A stretch of 9,367 nucleotides of DNA. Origin: Bacillota bacterium. GTDB lineage: Bacteria > Bacillota > Bacilli > Tumebacillales > Effusibacillaceae. The notes under the pieces were generated by a model. The model was not told where the DNA came from. It made no database searches and saw only the letters and a list, made by a program, of their open reading frames with translations. The stretch is from positions 1 through 9,367 of the forward strand of contig JAGVBM010000014.1 of the NCBI GenBank assembly GCA_020059765.1, written 5' to 3'. Position 1 is the stretch's first letter; each line of letters begins with the position of its first letter. Positions 1 to 7,524 of this stretch are shown one piece after another. The position numbers and the translations under genes are program-made.

Positions 1-444
1 CAAAAATCCTACGAAGCTAAACTGCCGAGTGGAAAGTCCCGACACAACCAAAGCGGTGATCGCAGCGCTGGCACCGGGGATCGGAATCACCGAAAACCCT
101 TTTTCAACAGCAGCTTTTACAATCTCTTCGCCTGGGTCGGAGATACCCGGTGTCCCTGCATCGGACACAAGCGCCACATCCAGTCCTCGTTCCAATAAAC
201 CCAGAATCTCCTCTTCCATACGCAGTTTATTATGCTCATGGTAGGAAATCAAACGCGGTCCTGCAATGTCAAAATGAGTTAACAGCTTGCGTGTCTGCCG
301 TGTGTCTTCGGCTGCAATCACCGCAGCCCCGCGCAGCGTTTCAACAGCTCGAAAAGTGATATCCTGCAGGTTCCCGATCGGGGTTGCCACCAAAAATAAT
401 GACCCCCGCTCCGTATTATTCCGGAAGCTGAACTGCCTTCGCAT
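1..444 (-). CDS. rsmI: RsmI, 16S rRNA (cytidine-1402-2'-O)-methyltransferase, 5' part only
   Basis: RsmI uses SAM to 2'-O-methylate C1402 in the decoding centre of 16S rRNA. The window holds the first 148 codons; the family is usually about 280-290 residues, so the C-terminal half lies beyond the left edge. Reading the minus strand I see the family signatures: LFLVATPIGNLQDITF (about residues 17-31), AEDTRQTRKLL (45-55), SYHEHN (67-72), ALVSDAGTPGISDPG (91-105) and IPIPGASAAITAL (120-132), the SAM-binding tetrapyrrole-methylase fold. The ATG at 444 follows a purine-rich GGAGGGAGGGAGC stretch. An in-frame ATG 18 nt upstream would consume that SD, so 444 is preferred. The gene start overlaps the end of the upstream methyltransferase gene by 29 nt, which suggests translational coupling. 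In B. subtilis yazA lies between these two genes; here there is no room for it. Confidence 0.96.
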   Translation of the reverse strand, partial: MRRQFSFRNNTERGSLFLVATPIGNLQDITFRAVETLRGAAVIAAEDTRQTRKLLTHFDIAGPRLISYHEHNKLRMEEEILGLLERGLDVALVSDAGTPGISDPGEEIVKAAVEKGFSVIPIPGASAAITALVVSGLSTRQFSFVGFL

Positions 445-1198
445 CCCGCTCCCTCCCTCCATTGTAGATGGCGTCCACTTCTGCGGTCCATTGGCCGTCC
501 TCTCCAAATACAATCAAAGGCGGATCCACTTTCAGATCGGATTTTCCGTTTTTGATCGCTTCCACCAATACGATACTCGGTTTTTGATGAACGCGGGAGA
601 AGACAAGCCGCATTCGTTTCGGTTCCAATTTGACAGTCCTCATTTCAAAGAGCAAATCGACCAATCGATCCGGCCGATGGACAAAGGCAACCTTTCCTCC
701 GGATTTGACCGTTTGACTTGCGGCCTGCACCGCATCACGCAATGTACAGGTCACCTCATGACGGGCGATTCGCACATGCTCCTTTGCATTGGGATCCCCT
801 TGTCCCGCCGGCAAATATGGAGGATTGCACGTGACCAAGTCAAATTGACCGTGACCCGCCAAAAACCCCGCGTCGCGCATGTCCCCCTGCACAATCTGGA
901 TCAGATGGTCCAACCGGTTCCCTGCAACGCTTCGTTTTGCCATGTTTGCCAGTCGTTCCTGCAGTTCCAAACCGACAATTTGTTTGACCGGATAGTTTGT
1001 CCGGGTCGTTAACAGGATAGGGATCACACCATTACCCGTTCCCAAATCCAAAATGAGGTCATTCGGATGAACGGTGACGTAATGGGCCAGCAACACGGCA
1101 TCCATGGAAAACGAAAATACCTCATCGCTTTGAATCAGTTGATAGCCCTTTGTCATCAGATCATCCAACCGTTCCCCCGGCTCGAGTTGAAACGTCAC
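416..1198 (-). CDS. trmN6: tRNA1(Val) adenine-37 N6-methyltransferase family (TrmN6/YabB)
   Basis: A 260-residue class I SAM-dependent methyltransferase of the YabB/TrmN6 (E. coli YfiC) family, which N6-methylates A37 of tRNA1(Val). Visible features are an N-terminal substrate region with QLIQSDEVFSFSMDAVLLAHY (20-40), motif I DLGTGNG (51-57), the acidic ribose-binding residue in VGLELQ (75-80), QGDMRD (104-109), and the catalytic N6-adenine motif NPPY (125-128). The start is GTG with GGAGGG six nt upstream. The position between yabA (with one inserted gene) and rsmI matches the B. subtilis yabA-yabB-rsmI order, which supports the family call. The exact tRNA target in this organism is inferred from E. 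coli. About 75 nt separates it from the transporter gene upstream, with no terminator visible, so it is probably cotranscribed. Confidence 0.92.
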   Translation of the reverse strand: MTFQLEPGERLDDLMTKGYQLIQSDEVFSFSMDAVLLAHYVTVHPNDLILDLGTGNGVIPILLTTRTNYPVKQIVGLELQERLANMAKRSVAGNRLDHLIQIVQGDMRDAGFLAGHGQFDLVTCNPPYLPAGQGDPNAKEHVRIARHEVTCTLRDAVQAASQTVKSGGKVAFVHRPDRLVDLLFEMRTVKLEPKRMRLVFSRVHQKPSIVLVEAIKNGKSDLKVDPPLIVFGEDGQWTAEVDAIYNGGRERDAKAVQLPE

Positions 1199-1273
1199 AA
1201 GATTCCCTCCGATACCTGTTTACCATTGCCTTTTTCTTTCTGAAAATATGCGTTTCACCATGCCTCACCTGTT

Positions 1274-2533
1274 TCATGTTCCGGAGTTTCCCCGCGTGAT
1301 CTGCCGCATCTCCCACAGCATCACCAGGCCGAAGGCAAACGCACCCATCATGCGGATCGTACCTGAAATGAAAAAACCTGTATTCATACTGGTCGCCTGG
1401 AATATGGCAACCCCGGCCATCGGCGCAAAAATGTTGGAAACGCCAACGACAAATGCATGGATGGACAGGAAAAAGGCGCGATGTTCCGGCGGCACCAGGT
1501 CCAACTGCCGATTAAACAATGTCTGGATGAAGCCGGCGACAAACAGCCCGATAAGAAAGTTGATCCCTACGACAGCCCATACATTGTTGGTCATCATGTA
1601 CAAATAGGGATTCAAGGCCATGCCAATACCGGAAATGACCAAGATCTTTCCATTTCCGAACCGATCCGCCTGACGCCCCCACCAACCAAAGGCGGCCATC
1701 TGGGCCACGCTGTTGACTACCGTCACCATGGACAGCCAAAAGGCGTTCATATTTACGAACCGTTCGTCAACCTGATAAATGTTAAACAGCGGCCAAGCCA
1801 TTTGCCAACCGAAATGGAACAATAGCGAAGCCGTCAGAAAATGGACAAACCGTTTTTCTCGCCACACCCGTTTCAACAATTCAATCAATCTGAAAACCGG
1901 TTGTTCCCGTCCGTTTTCATGAACCGGATGGACTTCTTTCAAGCGAGATAAATAATAAACTTCCAACAACCCGGCAAGGAACGCGAGCAAAAAGAAAACT
2001 TGATACGGCCAAGCCAAATCTTCCGGAAATCGGCTGATCACAATTCCTGTCACAAGTGTGGCCAACATCCCGACACCGGTGGTAATTCGGTTGCGGTAGG
2101 CAAGCACCTTGGCTCTCTCCAATTGGGGAATGATCTTGCCGATCAACGCTTGCCAGAATAATGTTCCCAAAGGCAGCGGAAAGTTCATCAACGCTACGAA
2201 CAGAATGAGCCAAAACGCGAAATTTTGCGAATGAAAGAACGGAAGCAGACCGATCACGAACAAAAACATGCGGGCCGCCAACAGTGTCACCATTGTGACA
2301 CGTTTCTTGTTCTCCAGTCTGTCCAAAAAAATAGCGCCTGGTATCAGCGCTAAAATGCCAGTTATCGCAGGAAGCGATGACAGCCAAGCCATTTGCTGAT
2401 CCGACGCGTGAAAGACTTTTAACGCCAATATCGGTATGAATGGATTGTATAGGTTTAAGGAAAGGACTGAAAAGATCCCTTGGGTGTTCCCCAACCTGAT
2501 GTTATGACGCAAATAGCGATACGCCGCATTCAA
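1274..2533 (-). CDS. Major facilitator superfamily (MFS) transporter
   Basis: A 419-residue polytopic membrane protein with about 12 hydrophobic segments in two halves split by a charged cytoplasmic loop (about 196-228). MFS loop 2-3 motif A is visible in the N half as GAIFLDRLENKKRV (66-79), and its counterpart in the C half is GRQADRFGNGKIL (286-298). No residues identify the substrate; efflux is a common role for this type but is only a guess. The start is TTG: GAGGTG stands seven nt upstream, and no ATG gives a full first helix with an SD. It begins 16 nt after yabA stops and precedes trmN6 by 75 nt, so it is embedded in the replication/RNA-modification operon. B. subtilis has no transporter at this place, so this is a lineage-specific insertion. 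Confidence 0.9.
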   Translation of the reverse strand: MNAAYRYLRHNIRLGNTQGIFSVLSLNLYNPFIPILALKVFHASDQQMAWLSSLPAITGILALIPGAIFLDRLENKKRVTMVTLLAARMFLFVIGLLPFFHSQNFAFWLILFVALMNFPLPLGTLFWQALIGKIIPQLERAKVLAYRNRITTGVGMLATLVTGIVISRFPEDLAWPYQVFFLLAFLAGLLEVYYLSRLKEVHPVHENGREQPVFRLIELLKRVWREKRFVHFLTASLLFHFGWQMAWPLFNIYQVDERFVNMNAFWLSMVTVVNSVAQMAAFGWWGRQADRFGNGKILVISGIGMALNPYLYMMTNNVWAVVGINFLIGLFVAGFIQTLFNRQLDLVPPEHRAFFLSIHAFVVGVSNIFAPMAGVAIFQATSMNTGFFISGTIRMMGAFAFGLVMLWEMRQITRGNSGT

Positions 2534-2549
2534 AGCTGAACACCTCGAA

Positions 2550-2870
2550 TCAAGACTTATGAAGAAACGACAGACAGAACAGGCAGTCTCCTTCTGTTCT
2601 CAGGGATCCGTAATGGACATTGCAAACATGAAACCCTTCCTGGTATAAACGAGCCAATGTGTCAAATCCTTCTCCAACCACCGAAGATTCACCTGTTTTC
2701 GGCGTCTGGCGATTGACACGATTGCGCAAGTTTTCATTTTCAATCAAGAGCTTTTGGTTTTCTTCCAACAGTTCCATGATCTTTTGCTTAAGGCTTCCCA
2801 ATTCTCCATAGAGCTCCCCGATACGCTCTTCCAAATGAGCAACCTGGGCAAACATCGCTTGTTTGTCCAC
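2550..2870 (-). CDS. yabA: YabA, DNA replication initiation control protein
   Basis: YabA negatively regulates replication initiation by binding both DnaA and the sliding clamp DnaN. This 106-residue protein has the expected two parts: an N-terminal coiled coil (about 1-52) with regular leucine/isoleucine heptads (AHLEERIGELYGELGSLKQ), a variable linker (about 53-68), and a C-terminal zinc-binding domain with C83, H86, C96 and C99 in HVCNVHYGSLRTEGDCLFC. The start is GTG at 2870, with a GGTGGGGAG SD six nt upstream; the next in-frame ATG, five codons in, has no SD. It is slightly shorter than B. subtilis YabA (about 119), mainly in the linker. It lies 15 nt after ricT and 16 nt before the MFS gene, so it is operonic. 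Confidence 0.95.
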   Translation of the reverse strand: MDKQAMFAQVAHLEERIGELYGELGSLKQKIMELLEENQKLLIENENLRNRVNRQTPKTGESSVVGEGFDTLARLYQEGFHVCNVHYGSLRTEGDCLFCLSFLHKS

Positions 2871-2885
2871 GGCGATCTCCCCACC

Positions 2886-3542
2886 TTATCCCGTCACTTG
2901 TTCATAAGAATCGTTTTCGAATTTCAGACAGCACATCAGCCGTCCGCAAAGGCCTGATATCTTTGACGGATTCAATGAGAGGTTCTGATCTTTTGCCATG
3001 CGGATCGATACCGGATCAAAATCCCCCAGCCAGGATGAACAGCACAGGACACGACCGCAAGGCCCGATTCCTCCCAACAGTTTGGCCTCGTCACGAACAC
3101 CGATTTGACGGAGTTCGATTCGCGTACGAAACACCGCCGCCAAATCTTTGACCAATTCGCGGAAATCGACGCGCCCGTCTGCCGTAAAATAGAAGATTAC
3201 CTTGTTGCGATCAAACGTGTATTCCACATCCACCAGTTTCATTTCCAGTTGATGGTCGCGGATCTTTTCCAAACAGACGGAGCGCGCCTTGGCAGCAAGT
3301 TCCTTGTTGTGCTCCACCTGGTTCGAATCGTTGTCGTCCGCTATCCGAATCACTTTTTTCAAGGGAAGGATGACGTCATTTTCCGACACTTCTTTTTTCC
3401 CGATCACCACTTGCCCATATTCGATGCCCCTGGCGGTTTCCACGATCACATAATCATCTTGTTCAATCGGAAGGTCGCCTGGATCGAAGTAATAGATCTT
3501 GCCCGCTTTTTTAAAGCGAATTCCGATCACCGTATATGTCAT
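2886..3542 (-). CDS. ricT: RicT (YaaT), PSP1-domain Fe-S protein of the RicA-RicF-RicT complex, C-terminally short
   Basis: RicT is the PSP1-domain subunit of the RicAFT (Y-) complex, which carries [4Fe-4S] clusters and promotes RNase Y-dependent mRNA maturation; in B. subtilis it also affects sporulation and competence. The 218 residues show the conserved N-terminal region (VIGIRFKKAGKIYYFDPG, 5-22), the central VEYTFDRNKVIFYFTADGRVDFRELVKDLA segment, and all six cluster cysteines: C162, C167, C168 (PCGRVLCC) and C199, C204, C205 (LCGRLMCC). The protein stops soon after CLKFENDSYE. The B. subtilis protein is about 275 residues and continues there for roughly 55 more, so the C-terminal segment is absent. 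The stop is 15 nt before the yabA start, leaving no room for a frameshifted remnant. Its ATG overlaps the holB stop as ATGA, so translation is coupled. Confidence 0.95.
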   Translation of the reverse strand: MTYTVIGIRFKKAGKIYYFDPGDLPIEQDDYVIVETARGIEYGQVVIGKKEVSENDVILPLKKVIRIADDNDSNQVEHNKELAAKARSVCLEKIRDHQLEMKLVDVEYTFDRNKVIFYFTADGRVDFRELVKDLAAVFRTRIELRQIGVRDEAKLLGGIGPCGRVLCCSSWLGDFDPVSIRMAKDQNLSLNPSKISGLCGRLMCCLKFENDSYEQVTG

Positions 3543-4525
3543 GAAGATTCCCCCTGCAGCTGCAAAACCATTTGCTCCAACACAAGTTGCTGGTTCGCAT
3601 GCGATTGTAAACGTTTTTTTGCTGACAGGACAATCTCCACCATGTGAACCAAACGATCAGAACGATAGGAGGCTGCCTGGGATTGAACGCGAGAGATCTG
3701 ATTGTGATATACGATTCGATCTTGCAATTGAAGCGTCATATTGAGTAGATCTCGATACCACCACGCCAAACAATCCAGGAAAGACTCCACTTCGTCATTG
3801 GCCCAGCCTGGCTTGCTGATTTTGTCCTGTATAAGAAAAAGAGGGTTCCCTCTTGAAGATTTCACTTCTTCGCTTAATTGTACCACTAGATTCAGGATTT
3901 CAGCAAACTTCTCGTGTTCGGAAAATTTTCTTGCACTGTCAATACTTTCCTTCACGTGCGACAACAATCTGGCATTCTCCGCCGACAGTCCTTCATTTTG
4001 CAAAGCTTCTTGCACCGATCCAGCCGATACGCGATGAAAAGGCATGATTTGACACCTTGAAATCACGGTCGGGAGCAGACTCGCTTTTCGGTTGGCAAGT
4101 AAAATCGCCACCACCGGGGTTGCCGGTTCTTCCAAAAATTTCAGCAACGCATTGGACGCTTCCGGTGTCAACAAGTCGGCACGGGTCAGCACATACACCT
4201 TGTAGGAAGATTCCATGGCCTTCAAAGAAAATGATTTTTGGATGTCCCGAATCTGCTGGATCTTGATGGATTGCCCCGCCGGTTCCAAAAACACGAGATC
4301 CGGATGATTCCCCGAATCCACGCGGCGGCAATGAATACATTCCCCGCAGGGAGATTTGCCCTCTTTTTGTTCACACAAGATCCCTTTGGCAAAATAAACG
4401 GCTGTTTCCAACATGCCGGCTCCTTCAGGCCCAAGGAACAGATACGCGTGGGCAAGTCGTCCTGTTTGCAGTGTGCGTTGCAGCATGTCGGCAGCGATGC
4501 CGGCAACAGGCCAATTCGAAATCAT
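3539..4525 (-). CDS. holB: DNA polymerase III delta' subunit (clamp loader)
   Basis: HolB is the delta' subunit of the clamp loader that places the beta clamp on DNA. The 328-residue protein has the AAA+ layout: RLAHAYLFLGPEGAG (23-37), a zinc module with C51, C60, C63 and C66, the NHPDLVFLEP segment (73-82), NALLKFLEEP (125-134), and the SRC arginine-finger motif (156-158), then a C-terminal helical collar domain. The P-loop reads GPEGAGML (32-39), so the Walker A lysine is methionine and the following Ser/Thr is leucine. It is therefore unlikely to bind or hydrolyse ATP; E. coli delta' also lacks a functional P-loop, so the subunit can still work. The ATG at 4525 is preceded by AAGGTGA, which overlaps the yaaR stop codon. 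It overlaps ricT by 4 nt downstream. Confidence 0.95.
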   Translation of the reverse strand: MISNWPVAGIAADMLQRTLQTGRLAHAYLFLGPEGAGMLETAVYFAKGILCEQKEGKSPCGECIHCRRVDSGNHPDLVFLEPAGQSIKIQQIRDIQKSFSLKAMESSYKVYVLTRADLLTPEASNALLKFLEEPATPVVAILLANRKASLLPTVISRCQIMPFHRVSAGSVQEALQNEGLSAENARLLSHVKESIDSARKFSEHEKFAEILNLVVQLSEEVKSSRGNPLFLIQDKISKPGWANDEVESFLDCLAWWYRDLLNMTLQLQDRIVYHNQISRVQSQAASYRSDRLVHMVEIVLSAKKRLQSHANQQLVLEQMVLQLQGESS

Positions 4526-4534
4526 TTCATCACC

Positions 4535-4981
4535 TTAGGTATACAGATTGACCAACAATCCGCGAATATCCCCGATCTTTCGCAGGATTTCCAGTTCGTT
4601 CTTTTCTTCTTTCAACACTTCTTCCGCCAATTGAGACATCAGGTCATCGACTTCCGAGATGATTTTGTACAGTTTCATTCTGCCTCGGCGGTCAAATCCC
4701 TGCCGTTCTTTCAAACCATACCCGCCCTTGACGATTTCTTCCAGAAATTTGCGAATTCGCTCTTTATAATTCATTAACGTCCGCCAAGTACACTGTTTCA
4801 CCAACTGATTGCCCAATTGATCGACGGACCGCAGCAGCTTGTCCAGCTCGTTCTTTTGCAAACGGTCTTTTGACAACGCCAATATATCTTGAAAGGCAGG
4901 GCGATTGAGCTCCCCTGCCTGTTTTTCCTCCCGCAAACCCAATTGCTCGATAAACGTGCGTGACCGGTCATCGATTTTCAT
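4535..4981 (-). CDS. yaaR: YaaR family protein (DUF327), function unknown
   Basis: A 148-residue soluble, mostly helical protein of the YaaR/DUF327 family; B. subtilis YaaR is of similar size and occupies the same place. The characteristic C-terminal two-thirds are visible: QLVKQCTWRTLMNYKERIRKFLEEIVKGGYGL (59-90), then FDRRGRMKLYKIISEVDDLMSQLAEEVL, ending in IGDIRGLLVNLY. No catalytic motif, signal peptide or membrane helix is evident, and no biochemical role is established that I can name. The open frame extends upstream to 5107, but the start chosen is the ATG at 4981, which follows GGAGGT and begins with MKI as in B. subtilis. The extra upstream codons would encode an unrelated hydrophobic stretch. 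It follows darA by 37 nt and precedes holB by 9 nt. Confidence 0.93.
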   Translation of the reverse strand: MKIDDRSRTFIEQLGLREEKQAGELNRPAFQDILALSKDRLQKNELDKLLRSVDQLGNQLVKQCTWRTLMNYKERIRKFLEEIVKGGYGLKERQGFDRRGRMKLYKIISEVDDLMSQLAEEVLKEEKNELEILRKIGDIRGLLVNLYT

Positions 4982-5018
4982 ACAGACCTCCGCGATGATC
5001 CTGAAAGAATGGAAAAAG

Positions 5019-5348
5019 TCAGAAATGTTTGTACTGCTCCACATCCAGAACAAAAACAGTGGCTCCGCCCACTTGTACCGACACCGGATAGGGCACATAG
5101 GATTCAATCTGATTGCTCATCGGCGACATCGGATTCACCAATTGTTCCCGGGCACGGCAGCTTTGCCGGATCAAATCCAAGACTTCTTCGACCTTTTCAT
5201 CCTCAACCCCAATCAAAAATGTCGAATTTCCAGATCGCAAAAAACCGCCTGTACTGGCCAGTTTCGTTGCACGGATGCCTTCCTTGACAAGGCGGTCAGA
5301 CAATTTGATGCTGTCTTTGTCTTGCACCACAGCAATAATCAGACGCAA
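5019..5348 (-). CDS. darA: DarA (YaaQ), PII-like cyclic di-AMP receptor
   Basis: DarA is a small trimeric PII-like protein (DUF970) that binds cyclic di-AMP; its downstream partner is not known. The 109 residues equal the length of the B. subtilis protein. The ligand-loop signature KLASTGGFLRSGNSTFLIGVED (29-50) is intact, as are SYVPYPV (83-89) and the final strand VGGATVFVLDVEQ (93-105). The start is TTG at 5348, with GGAGGG seven nt upstream and the typical opening MRLIIAVVQDKD. It begins 13 nt after the tmk stop and is followed by yaaR after 37 nt, exactly as in the B. subtilis tmk-darA-yaaR-holB run. Confidence 0.96.
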   Translation of the reverse strand: MRLIIAVVQDKDSIKLSDRLVKEGIRATKLASTGGFLRSGNSTFLIGVEDEKVEEVLDLIRQSCRAREQLVNPMSPMSNQIESYVPYPVSVQVGGATVFVLDVEQYKHF

Positions 5349-5361
5349 GGCAAATCCCTCC

Positions 5362-5985
5362 TTATAGGTTCAGAAGTCTATTCATCTCGTGCCGTATCTG
5401 ATCCGCAATCGCTTCTATGGTTGCCGATCCGTCCAAAATCACGAAACGGTCCGGTTCCTGTCGAGCCAATTCCAAAAATGTGCGGCGTACCCGCTCATGA
5501 TACAACACTCCTCGTCCTTCAATCCGATCCGGCGTACCTCTTGCTGCAATCCGGGACAAACCGAATTCCGACGGAACGTCAATCAGAAACGTACGGTGCG
5601 GCCATAACCCGTCGGTAGCTTCGACGCTCCAGCGGCGAATCATATCCGGGGACAGATTCAAACCGACGGCTTGGTAGGCAATGCTGGCATCAATGTAGCG
5701 ATCACACAGGACCACATCTCCCCGGACCAGAGCCGGCTTGATCACTTCTTCCACATGCTGCGCGCGTGATGCCGCATACAATAGAGCTTCCGTTTTGGGT
5801 GCCATGTTTTCATTTTGCACATCCAGCAGCAAGGCCCGAATTTTATCGGCCAGCGGAGTGCCGCCCGGTTCCCTGGTTACAATGTAGGGTATGCCCAAAC
5901 TTTGCAAATGGTGAGCAAGCAGTTTCAGTTGTGTCGTTTTGCCCGCCCCGTCCGGTCCTTCGAACGTGATAAACAATCCTGCCAT
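5362..5985 (-). CDS. tmk: Thymidylate kinase
   Basis: Thymidylate kinase phosphorylates dTMP to dTDP with ATP, the last dTTP-specific step shared by the de novo and salvage routes. The 207-residue protein has the P-loop FEGPDGAGKTT (8-18), the substrate loop TREPGGTP (37-44), CDRYIDASIAYQ (94-105) with the DRY motif that contacts dTMP, and a LID region around SRIAARGTPDRIEGRG (144-159). The length is normal for the family. A longer TTG-started frame reaches 6003, but that would overlap the decarboxylase stop. The ATG at 5985 has GGGGAG five nt upstream and gives the classic MAGLFITFEG start. It begins 11 bases below the yaaO stop codon, so the two are cotranscribed. Confidence 0.97.
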   Translation of the reverse strand: MAGLFITFEGPDGAGKTTQLKLLAHHLQSLGIPYIVTREPGGTPLADKIRALLLDVQNENMAPKTEALLYAASRAQHVEEVIKPALVRGDVVLCDRYIDASIAYQAVGLNLSPDMIRRWSVEATDGLWPHRTFLIDVPSEFGLSRIAARGTPDRIEGRGVLYHERVRRTFLELARQEPDRFVILDGSATIEAIADQIRHEMNRLLNL

Positions 5986-5995
5986 CCGTACTCCC

Positions 5996-7456
5996 CTATT
6001 CAATGATCTGGACGTATTCCAGGGATGGATCTGTCGTGCCTTGAAAACGTGCTCCCTGCCGCTTCAACTGTTGCAGATAGTGAACCAATTCGGTTGAATA
6101 GCGTTCACCCGGCAAAATTACCGGGATTCCCGGCGGATAGGGAATAACAGGTTCTGCGGCAACTTGTCCCCCCGCCACTTCCAGTTTGACATGTTGCCGC
6201 GAACTGTGCAAGGCATCTTTTGGAAGCCGTACCTGTTCCAAATGAAAATTTTTCACAATCTTGTGAATTGACAGCGATTCGGGAGTCCGGGATTCCCTCA
6301 ATGCACCAGAATAATGGCTGGACAGCAAACGCACCCCGTTGATCAGACGGCGCAGCTGTTTGTCCGTATCGGCATAGGAGAAAACGGCCAGCAAGTGGCG
6401 ATCATCGGCCATTTCCATGAAGATGCCCGTTTCTTTCCGCAGCCAACCTTCCGCTTCATAGCCGGTAATCCCAAGCCGCTCCACCTGAATCCACCATTTG
6501 AAGGGATCGATCCCTGCAATCACGTGATTTGAAGCAGGCTGATACAGGTCGATTTCTGCTATCTCCGTCATTTCGTTTTTACTGTCGGCAACCACCCGCA
6601 ACGCCCGATCCAACAAGTCATGGCCGTAATGGGCAAACTGGAAACGGGCCGCATCGAGAGACAACAGCATGAGATAGGAAGGGCTGGAGGTTTGAACCAT
6701 CGCAAGCATCATTCGCAATCGTTCCCTGTCATATCGTCCGCCCTTTCCGTGCAACATGGCGCTTCCCGTCAGCGAGCCCAACATTTTGTGCGTGCTTTGG
6801 ACCGCAAGATCCGCCCCCGAATCAATGGCCGACATTGGCAGTTGATCATGAAATGAAAAATGGGCCCCATGCGCCTCATCGACCAAGAGAAGTTTAGAGA
6901 GCCGGTGTACTTCTTCCGCGATTGCTGCAAGATCGGAACAAACTCCCTGATAAGTGGGGCTTGTGATCAATACAGCCACCGCCTCCGGATATTCTTCCAG
7001 GACCCGGCGGACTTCCTTCGGTTGAACCGCCGTCGGAATGCCAAACCGTTCATCCACATCCGGATACAGATATACGGGGCGCGCACCCGCCAGCATGACG
7101 GCGTTGTGCACCGATTTATGCGCATTTCTTGGGATCACGATCGTATCCCCAGGTCGGCAAACCGTCAGAATCATGGCCATGTTGCCGGCCGTAGATCCTC
7201 CTACCAAAAAGAACGTTTCATCACTTTGAAAAGCTTGGGCGGCCAACTGTTGCGCCGCTTGAATTGCACCCTCCGGCTGATGCAAATCATCCAGCCCGGG
7301 CAATTCGGTGAGATCCAATTTGACGGCTTGTCCCAACCACACCGCAAGTTCATTCGGAAATCCCCGACCCATTTTATGTCCCGGAACATGCAAGGGCAGC
7401 GGATTGGTTTGCAGATGTTCCCGGATGGCGTCCAACAGAGGGATTTGACGATTCAC
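5996..7456 (-). CDS. yaaO: Orn/Lys/Arg decarboxylase-like PLP enzyme (YaaO family)
   Basis: A fold-type I, PLP-dependent group III amino-acid decarboxylase homologue of the YaaO/SpeA type; the substrate (lysine, ornithine or arginine) cannot be read from sequence. Counting 486 residues from the GTG start, I see HVPGHK (23-28), DLTELPGLDDLHQPEG (48-63), cofactor-phosphate residues in GGSTAGN (86-92), NAHKS (111-115), DEAHGAH (193-199) with the PLP-ring aspartate and histidine, and the Schiff-base lysine K224 in STHKMLGSLTGS. The C-terminal domain ends with the family's PPGIPVILPGE. The frame extends to an ATG at 7489, but that ATG has no SD and overlaps a perfect TATAAT. The GTG at 7456 has GGAGG nine nt upstream and gives about the usual length (B. 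subtilis YaaO about 480). It heads the tmk operon, as in B. subtilis. Confidence 0.93.
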   Translation of the reverse strand: MNRQIPLLDAIREHLQTNPLPLHVPGHKMGRGFPNELAVWLGQAVKLDLTELPGLDDLHQPEGAIQAAQQLAAQAFQSDETFFLVGGSTAGNMAMILTVCRPGDTIVIPRNAHKSVHNAVMLAGARPVYLYPDVDERFGIPTAVQPKEVRRVLEEYPEAVAVLITSPTYQGVCSDLAAIAEEVHRLSKLLLVDEAHGAHFSFHDQLPMSAIDSGADLAVQSTHKMLGSLTGSAMLHGKGGRYDRERLRMMLAMVQTSSPSYLMLLSLDAARFQFAHYGHDLLDRALRVVADSKNEMTEIAEIDLYQPASNHVIAGIDPFKWWIQVERLGITGYEAEGWLRKETGIFMEMADDRHLLAVFSYADTDKQLRRLINGVRLLSSHYSGALRESRTPESLSIHKIVKNFHLEQVRLPKDALHSSRQHVKLEVAGGQVAAEPVIPYPPGIPVILPGERYSTELVHYLQQLKRQGARFQGTTDPSLEYVQIIE

Positions 7457-7465
7457 AACCCGATT

Positions 7466-7470
7466 CCTCC
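7466..7470 (-). promoter_or_regulatory. Ribosome binding site deciding the yaaO start
   Basis: On the minus strand GGAGG lies nine nt before the GTG at 7456. The upstream ATG at 7489 has no SD-like sequence before it, so this site decides in favour of the shorter protein. Confidence 0.65.
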
Positions 7471-7487
7471 ATGCATTTATTTCTTCC

Positions 7488-7493
7488 ATTATA
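7488..7493 (-). promoter_or_regulatory. Candidate -10 element for the yaaO-tmk operon
   Basis: The minus strand reads GGCTATAATGG, a perfect TATAAT, about 32 nt before the proposed GTG start. Transcription would begin near 7480, giving a 5' leader of about 25 nt containing the GGAGG site. No good -35 stands 16-18 nt upstream (best is TAAATA-like), so strength is uncertain. A weaker alternative lies further upstream: TTGAAG, overlapping the end of the regulator gene, with TATATC 17 nt away. Readthrough from the upstream regulator gene is also possible, since no terminator separates them. Confidence 0.4.
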
Positions 7494-7524
7494 GCCGATG
7501 TGGACCGATATATTTACGATTTGT

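Noticed and set aside
287..1012. A 241-codon open frame on the plus strand
   Set aside because: It lies antisense to rsmI and trmN6, both with clear family motifs; its translation has no recognisable domain.
1220..1261. A 13-codon minus-strand frame (MVKRIFSERKRQW) between the transporter and trmN6 genes, with a weak AGGTGAGG before it
   Set aside because: Too short, no family, and the SD match is mediocre; probably chance.
2871..2886. A frameshift as the cause of the short RicT
   Set aside because: Only 15 nt separate the ricT stop from the yabA start, so there is no space for the missing codons in any frame.
4982..5107. N-terminal extension of the yaaR frame
   Set aside because: The extension has no SD, overlaps the end of darA and does not fit the family start; the ATG at 4981 has GGAGGT.
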